Shown piece by piece: positions 60,365 through 64,000 of a stretch of 64,000 nucleotides of DNA; positions within the stretch are counted from its first letter, which is position 1, and each line of letters starts with the position of its first letter. Location of the stretch: assembly GCA_964641135.1 (NCBI GenBank), contig CAZXJV010000003.1:1-64000 (forward strand), read 5' to 3'. The notes under the pieces are model-generated. The model saw only the letters and a program-made list of their open reading frames with translations, ran no database searches and was not told the origin of the DNA. The translations under genes were made by a program, and so were the position numbers. The DNA comes from Teretinema sp964641135 (lineage in GTDB: Bacteria; Spirochaetota; Spirochaetia; Treponematales; Treponemataceae).

Positions 60365-61366
60365 ATGAAAAAGCTCGCTCTGTTCGTCGCTGTTGTTTTG
60401 CTGGTCTCCATTACCGGCCTGTTTGCCGATGATGCAAAGGTCCTTCCGTCCCGTGTCATCCGCCTGACCACCGCCCCTACCTACATATTCACCACCGGTG
60501 AGTATGATGATAAGGGAAAATTCCATGAAAAAAAATCAGGGGAAGGCAATGCACAAGCCTTTAATCTGGGTTTCGCTCTTGAGTATGGTGTTAATGACTT
60601 TATCAGTGCTGCCGTTCAATGGGCACCGGGCTGGACATTGTGGTCAGAGGTTGATACTGATGAGTATCCGCAGAAGGTAAATGTTAATGGTCTGTTTGAT
60701 CTATTTGCAGGAGCAAAAATTCAGCTGGTAGGTTCTGCTGCCCCTGTTAAAAGTGACACCATCCGTCTTGCAATTGCCCCTGGTGTAAAGATTCCCATGC
60801 CCGGAGTTGACTTTAAGGCGCAGGGTGATAAGGCGATGTACGGTCAGGATTTTACAGGTTCCGAACTTGAAAAACATGCCTGGGGCTTTGGCGGTCGCTT
60901 CTATACAGATTTTATTCTGTCAGAAGCTTTTTACATAAATGTATATGCTGAATACATTCAGTACCTTGAGCGAAAAGGTGTTGTGTTAATGCCGGTACCA
61001 TCGATGATGGCTGGAATGGCGACAGTTGATGTAAACTATGGCTACGACCTGACCTTTGAGTTGGAGCCGCATTTTGATGCATCTCTTGGTGATGGTATCA
61101 TATTTGGTGCCGGCGTACCTTTGCGGTACAAGATGGCTCCGGCAACGAAAGCAAAAGGGCTTATGAAAGACCTATATTTTGAAAATGATATTTTAAATTC
61201 CAAATCTACCTCAACCTTAAGTATTTCCCCAAGCATCAATTTCTTCTTCATGAAAGCATTTATTCCTACAGAGATCGGGGTGAATTATAACATTCCGCTG
61301 TATGGAACAAGCAGCACCGCTGCACATTCTGTCACCCTGAAAATCAAGAACTATATGAAGTTCTAA
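60365..61366 (+). CDS. Exported outer-membrane beta-barrel-like protein
   Basis: The 333-residue protein has a clear signal peptide (KKLALFVAVVLLVSITGLFA, cleavage after residue 21). The mature part shows alternating aromatic/hydrophobic strands (FNLGFALEYGVNDFISAAVQW, FYTDFILSEAFYINVYAEYI) and long polar loops, typical of spirochaetal outer-membrane barrels. The C-terminal strand is HSVTLKIKNYMKF, ending in Phe as many barrel proteins do. A very strong Shine-Dalgarno suggests high expression. The pore or receptor role is unknown. Confidence 0.75.
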   Translation: MKKLALFVAVVLLVSITGLFADDAKVLPSRVIRLTTAPTYIFTTGEYDDKGKFHEKKSGEGNAQAFNLGFALEYGVNDFISAAVQWAPGWTLWSEVDTDEYPQKVNVNGLFDLFAGAKIQLVGSAAPVKSDTIRLAIAPGVKIPMPGVDFKAQGDKAMYGQDFTGSELEKHAWGFGGRFYTDFILSEAFYINVYAEYIQYLERKGVVLMPVPSMMAGMATVDVNYGYDLTFELEPHFDASLGDGIIFGAGVPLRYKMAPATKAKGLMKDLYFENDILNSKSTSTLSISPSINFFFMKAFIPTEIGVNYNIPLYGTSSTAAHSVTLKIKNYMKF

Positions 61367-61390
61367 GCTGAAGAGTGTATGACGAACAAT

Positions 61391-61417
61391 GCCGCCCGGG
61401 AGGGCGGCTTTATTTTA
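61391..61417 (+). terminator. Intrinsic terminator of the barrel protein gene
   Basis: GCCGCCC (61391-61397) and GGGCGGC (61402-61408) form a 7-bp stem with a GGGA loop, followed by TTTATTTTA. Confidence 0.9.
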
Positions 61418-61418
61418 C

Positions 61419-61447
61419 TTGAAATGACCAGGAAAAGGTCTTATAGT
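61419..61447 (+). promoter_or_regulatory. Antitoxin-like gene promoter, leaderless
   Basis: TTGAAA (61419-61424), 17-bp spacer, TATAGT (61442-61447), both 5 of 6, then 6 nt to the ATG at 61454. The -35 box starts directly after the terminator. Confidence 0.65.
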
Positions 61448-61453
61448 AGTCAT

Positions 61454-61696
61454 ATGAAGACTATTTCTGTTTCGCAACTAAAGGCTCATCTCAGTTCAGA
61501 GTTAAAGCTGGTGCAAGAGGGTGTTGAGGTAGTTGTTCTTGATCACAGGCATCCTGTGGCAAAGATTGTTCCCTTTGATGCCGCTTCTTTGTATATACGG
61601 GAAGCAACAGTACCATATACCTTTGAGCCTCTTGAAGCCCTTACAAATCACGACCCCTTACAAGCACTTGATATGGAAAGACAGATATCCTTGTAA
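61454..61696 (+). CDS. Phd/YefM-type antitoxin, no adjacent toxin
   Basis: The 80-residue protein has the Phd/YefM N-terminal fold: MKTISVSQLKAHLSSELKLV, then EVVVLDHRHPVAKIVPFD, which normally binds operator DNA as a dimer. A short C-terminal tail follows, which in the family wraps the toxin. No toxin gene follows: the next gene is convergent and ends at the next base. It may be an orphan, a remnant, or act with a distant toxin. The ATG at 61454 gives the normal N-terminus; a longer frame from 61379 would run through the terminator. Confidence 0.82.
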   Translation: MKTISVSQLKAHLSSELKLVQEGVEVVVLDHRHPVAKIVPFDAASLYIREATVPYTFEPLEALTNHDPLQALDMERQISL

Positions 61697-62914
61697 TCAG
61701 CTTCCTTTTACAAGTCGGGCGAGTTGGGCGCCCCGTTCGCGGAGGAGGTCCAGATCTTCGGATGAGGGAAGACCCTGCCACTCTACCGGCTCTATGCTGT
61801 CCCATTTCAGACTTTCAATCTTTTCTTCATATTCTTTTTTAGCACCGCCAACCCAGCCCCAGCTGCCCAGACGCAGCGCCTTCTTGCCGGTAAAATGCTT
61901 GCGCTGAAACAGATCCAGGATATGGGCCATGGGCGGGAACATCTTGTACTCATAGGTCGGCATGGCAAGTACCAGACCTGCCGCTTTGTAGGCATCAGCA
62001 AGAACGAAGGAGGCATCAGTATCCGGAATCTGATGAATCGTACAGGGGACACCCTCAGATGCAATCCCTTCCAGAACTGCATCTACTCCCTGCCTCGTGT
62101 ACCCGTACATGGAACCCCAGATAACGCATATCTCTTTTTCGCAAGGAGTGGTCCCGGTATTATACCCGGCATAACGCGCGTAACGATTGATGATTTCGGA
62201 CGGCTTGGTACGCCAGATAATACCGTGACTGGGGGCGACCACCTTGACCGGAAGACCTCCCAGCTGTGCCAGCGCCTTTGTCACAAAGGTTGAAAAACTG
62301 GCTACAATGTTGGCGTAGTACCGCAGCGATTCAGCTTCATAAAAAGCATGTTCCTGGGCGTTGAACTGGTCATCAAAAATTCGCTCTCCCAGTTTGCCGT
62401 ATGAACCAAAGCCATCGCAGGAAAAAAGAATACCGTTTACACGGTCAAAACTCATCATGGTTTCAGGCCAGTGGATGTTAGGGGTTTCAAAGAATTCCAG
62501 AACAGGTCCGCCCAGATCAAGTGTGTCGCCTGTTTTTACCTGACGCAGGTTGTTCGGTATCTTGAAGAATTTTTCCACCATGGCAATACCCTTCGGTGTC
62601 GAAATGATCTGTACATCGGGATTTCGCCTGCGAATCTCGGTTATATAGGCTGTGTGATCCGGCTCAAGATGGTTCAAAACCAGGTAATCAATGTCCTCGA
62701 AGCGGCTGCCTGCCTCGGCAAGCTGGGTTTCGAACTGGCTTATGGAGCCGGCCCAGTCTTTTGCCAGATCTATAAGGGCTGTTTTTTCGCCTTTCAGCAG
62801 GTATGAGTTAAGGGTTACCCCGTGCGGAATGGGCCAGATGCCCTCAAAACGGGTATCAGTAGTAATATCTGCATGTATAGCCCATACGTTGGAAGCTATC
62901 TCGTGAGCGTGCAT
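61697..62914 (-). CDS. Flavodiiron protein (FprA/A-type flavoprotein)
   Basis: The 405-residue enzyme reduces oxygen to water or NO to N2O in anaerobes. The N-terminal beta-lactamase-like domain (about 1-250) has the diiron ligands HLEPDH (about 81-86), a His in NIHWPETM, Asp in FSCDGFGSYG and His in APSHGIIW. The flavodoxin domain (about 255-405) has the FMN loop GSMYGYTRQG and PTYEYKMFPPM. GGAGG lies 7 nt before the ATG. This suggests an oxygen-sensitive, anaerobic lifestyle. Confidence 0.96.
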   Translation of the reverse strand: MHAHEIASNVWAIHADITTDTRFEGIWPIPHGVTLNSYLLKGEKTALIDLAKDWAGSISQFETQLAEAGSRFEDIDYLVLNHLEPDHTAYITEIRRRNPDVQIISTPKGIAMVEKFFKIPNNLRQVKTGDTLDLGGPVLEFFETPNIHWPETMMSFDRVNGILFSCDGFGSYGKLGERIFDDQFNAQEHAFYEAESLRYYANIVASFSTFVTKALAQLGGLPVKVVAPSHGIIWRTKPSEIINRYARYAGYNTGTTPCEKEICVIWGSMYGYTRQGVDAVLEGIASEGVPCTIHQIPDTDASFVLADAYKAAGLVLAMPTYEYKMFPPMAHILDLFQRKHFTGKKALRLGSWGWVGGAKKEYEEKIESLKWDSIEPVEWQGLPSSEDLDLLRERGAQLARLVKGS

Positions 62915-62987
62915 AGTGCACCTCCATAGTCATAATTTTTATCAGCATACCAAACCTGCAGACTTTTTCCAACAGGTCAAAATAGGG

Positions 62988-62993
62988 TACACT
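62988..62993 (+). promoter_or_regulatory. -10 box before dus
   Basis: TACACT (62988-62993) ends 9 nt before the ATG at 63003, with TTTCCA (62966-62971) as a weak -35 at 16 bp. No Shine-Dalgarno is visible. Confidence 0.3.
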
Positions 62994-63002
62994 GTCACAC
63001 AC

Positions 63003-63992
63003 ATGAAACTGATTCTTGCACCTATGGCTACATTGACCCATGAAGCATTCCGGATGATCGTTCACCGCTTTGCCGATCCTGACGAATATTTTTCTGAAAT
63101 GATACACGCACCCAGCTATCTGAATGGCGGGCCTTTTGAATCTTTTTATGTACGCAGTGATCCATCGCCAGAGCGGATGGTATGGCAGTTGACCGGCCCT
63201 GCCGCTCCGGCATTGGCGGAATGTGCCCGCCGCATGACGTCACTTGGTGGTATTGGTGTCGATCTAAATATGGGATGCTCTGCACCGGACATTGTCCGCA
63301 CCGGGGCAGGCGCTGCCTGGTTGCATAAGGACCCTTCCGAGGTTGATACCCTGATACGTTCAGTACGGTCTGCCCTTGACAGTGAGTCTGCGGCTGGCGG
63401 AGCATTCTTGCGGCTTTCGGTCAAGCTGCGGATCGGTGAAACAGAAGACTATTCCCGGCTGCGCGATTTTTGCCGCCGGTTGATAGATGGCGGGGTGGAG
63501 CTGATAACCCTTCATCCCCGTTTGCGGAACGAAAAACTGCGCGGGGCTGCCCGCTGGAACTATGTCGCGGATCTTGCCCGTGATTTACCGGTTCCGGTCT
63601 ATGGCAACGGGGATATATCCAGTGCAGCGGACGCCCGTAATCGCTTTGAACAGCACAAACCTGCCGGTATTATGATCGGGCGGCAGGCACTGATTCATCC
63701 CTGGATTTTCCGCGATTATTACACTCCCGGTATTACCGGGCCGCAGTATAATTCAGGTGAACCGGTTGATCATCAGGAACTGCTCGTGTATTTTTTGACT
63801 GAACTGAAAGAACGACAGCCTCCCGCCTTTTTTATGAGCCGGGCTGTGCGCTATATTGGCTGGTACAGCCGGAATTTTCGCTTTGCGCATCATCTTGCAA
63901 GCAGGGTGCGCAACTGTCCTGATGCCAAATCCATAATCGATGCCTTGATGCGGTATTTTGATGATGTCCCGTCCGACAGGTTCGGCGGTTAG
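63003..63992 (+). CDS. dus: tRNA-dihydrouridine synthase
   Basis: Dus reduces uridines in tRNA to dihydrouridine using FMN and NADPH. The 329-residue protein has ILAPMATLTHEAFR at the N-terminus, QLTGPAAPALAECARR, the catalytic-Cys motif GVDLNMGCSAPDIVRTGAGAAWL, and in the C-terminal half VKLRIGETEDY, ITLHPRLRNEKLRGAARW and GNGDISSAADARNRF, with IMIGRQALIHPWIF. The ATG at 63003 starts the conserved barrel; a longer frame from 62916 would cross the fprA upstream region. The gene is complete within the window. Confidence 0.93.
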   Translation: MKLILAPMATLTHEAFRMIVHRFADPDEYFSEMIHAPSYLNGGPFESFYVRSDPSPERMVWQLTGPAAPALAECARRMTSLGGIGVDLNMGCSAPDIVRTGAGAAWLHKDPSEVDTLIRSVRSALDSESAAGGAFLRLSVKLRIGETEDYSRLRDFCRRLIDGGVELITLHPRLRNEKLRGAARWNYVADLARDLPVPVYGNGDISSAADARNRFEQHKPAGIMIGRQALIHPWIFRDYYTPGITGPQYNSGEPVDHQELLVYFLTELKERQPPAFFMSRAVRYIGWYSRNFRFAHHLASRVRNCPDAKSIIDALMRYFDDVPSDRFGG

Positions 63993-64000
63993 CGGGATTA

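Overview
The window looks like chromosomal DNA of a free-living, motile spirochaete of the Spirochaetales. Evidence is a long membrane-anchored coiled-coil protein with a terminal HTH (SpiroCoCo type), the carD-ispD-ispF order, many exported proteins with beta-barrel character, and overall moderate GC (about half by eye). No rRNA, tRNA, IS element, prophage or CRISPR array was seen. Nearly all of the DNA is coding, and several convergent gene pairs overlap at their 3' ends.

Layout. 1-3629: end of an outer-membrane barrel gene, then exbB-exbD-tonB and a HAD phosphatase. 3705-8999: SpiroCoCo protein facing carD-ispD-ispF. 9034-12031: an unrecognised 472-residue protein coupled to a peptide-binding protein. 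12110-14235: a threonyl T-box leader and thrS. 14183-16886: three exported proteins of unknown role. 16951-20323: MFS transporter, NAD-dependent epimerase, FHA-GGDEF cyclase. 20339-24404: alpha-amylase, tetR and asnB on the minus strand, with seven palindromic operator-like sites and an attenuator-like asnB leader. 24695-31521: periplasmic binding protein, carAB, glnA. 31869-38080: DEAD-box helicase facing metF-metH-PAP2-like. 38251-42487: RqcH-like protein, M15 peptidase, GGDEF-EAL protein. 42515-46532: potABCD. 46618-48910: aldo/keto-reductase relative, azlCD, small membrane protein. 49066-50524: rplM-rpsI-recX, with a terminator folded around the recX start. 50571-54990: HTH-receiver protein, chemoreceptor, RNA methyltransferase, GDPD. 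55098-63992: sugar-type MFS, MATE, CYTH, gpmI, barrel protein, solitary Phd-type antitoxin, flavodiiron protein, Dus.

Themes. Nitrogen and one-carbon metabolism are well represented (asnB, glnA, carAB, metF-metH, polyamine and branched-chain amino-acid transport). The most notable regulatory observations are: (1) a well-formed T-box riboswitch with a Thr specifier before a ThrS that lacks the TGS domain; (2) many first genes of transcription units with a -10 box only 5-10 nt before the start codon and no Shine-Dalgarno, suggesting frequent leaderless mRNAs; (3) a palindromic TTGCAA apparently used as the -35 box by two divergent promoters; (4) a terminator hairpin that contains the recX ribosome-binding site and start codon; (5) a spaced set of operators on both sides of a tetR gene; (6) a strong terminator between the asnB promoter and gene. 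All functional statements come from reading the sequence and from family knowledge; no database search was run.
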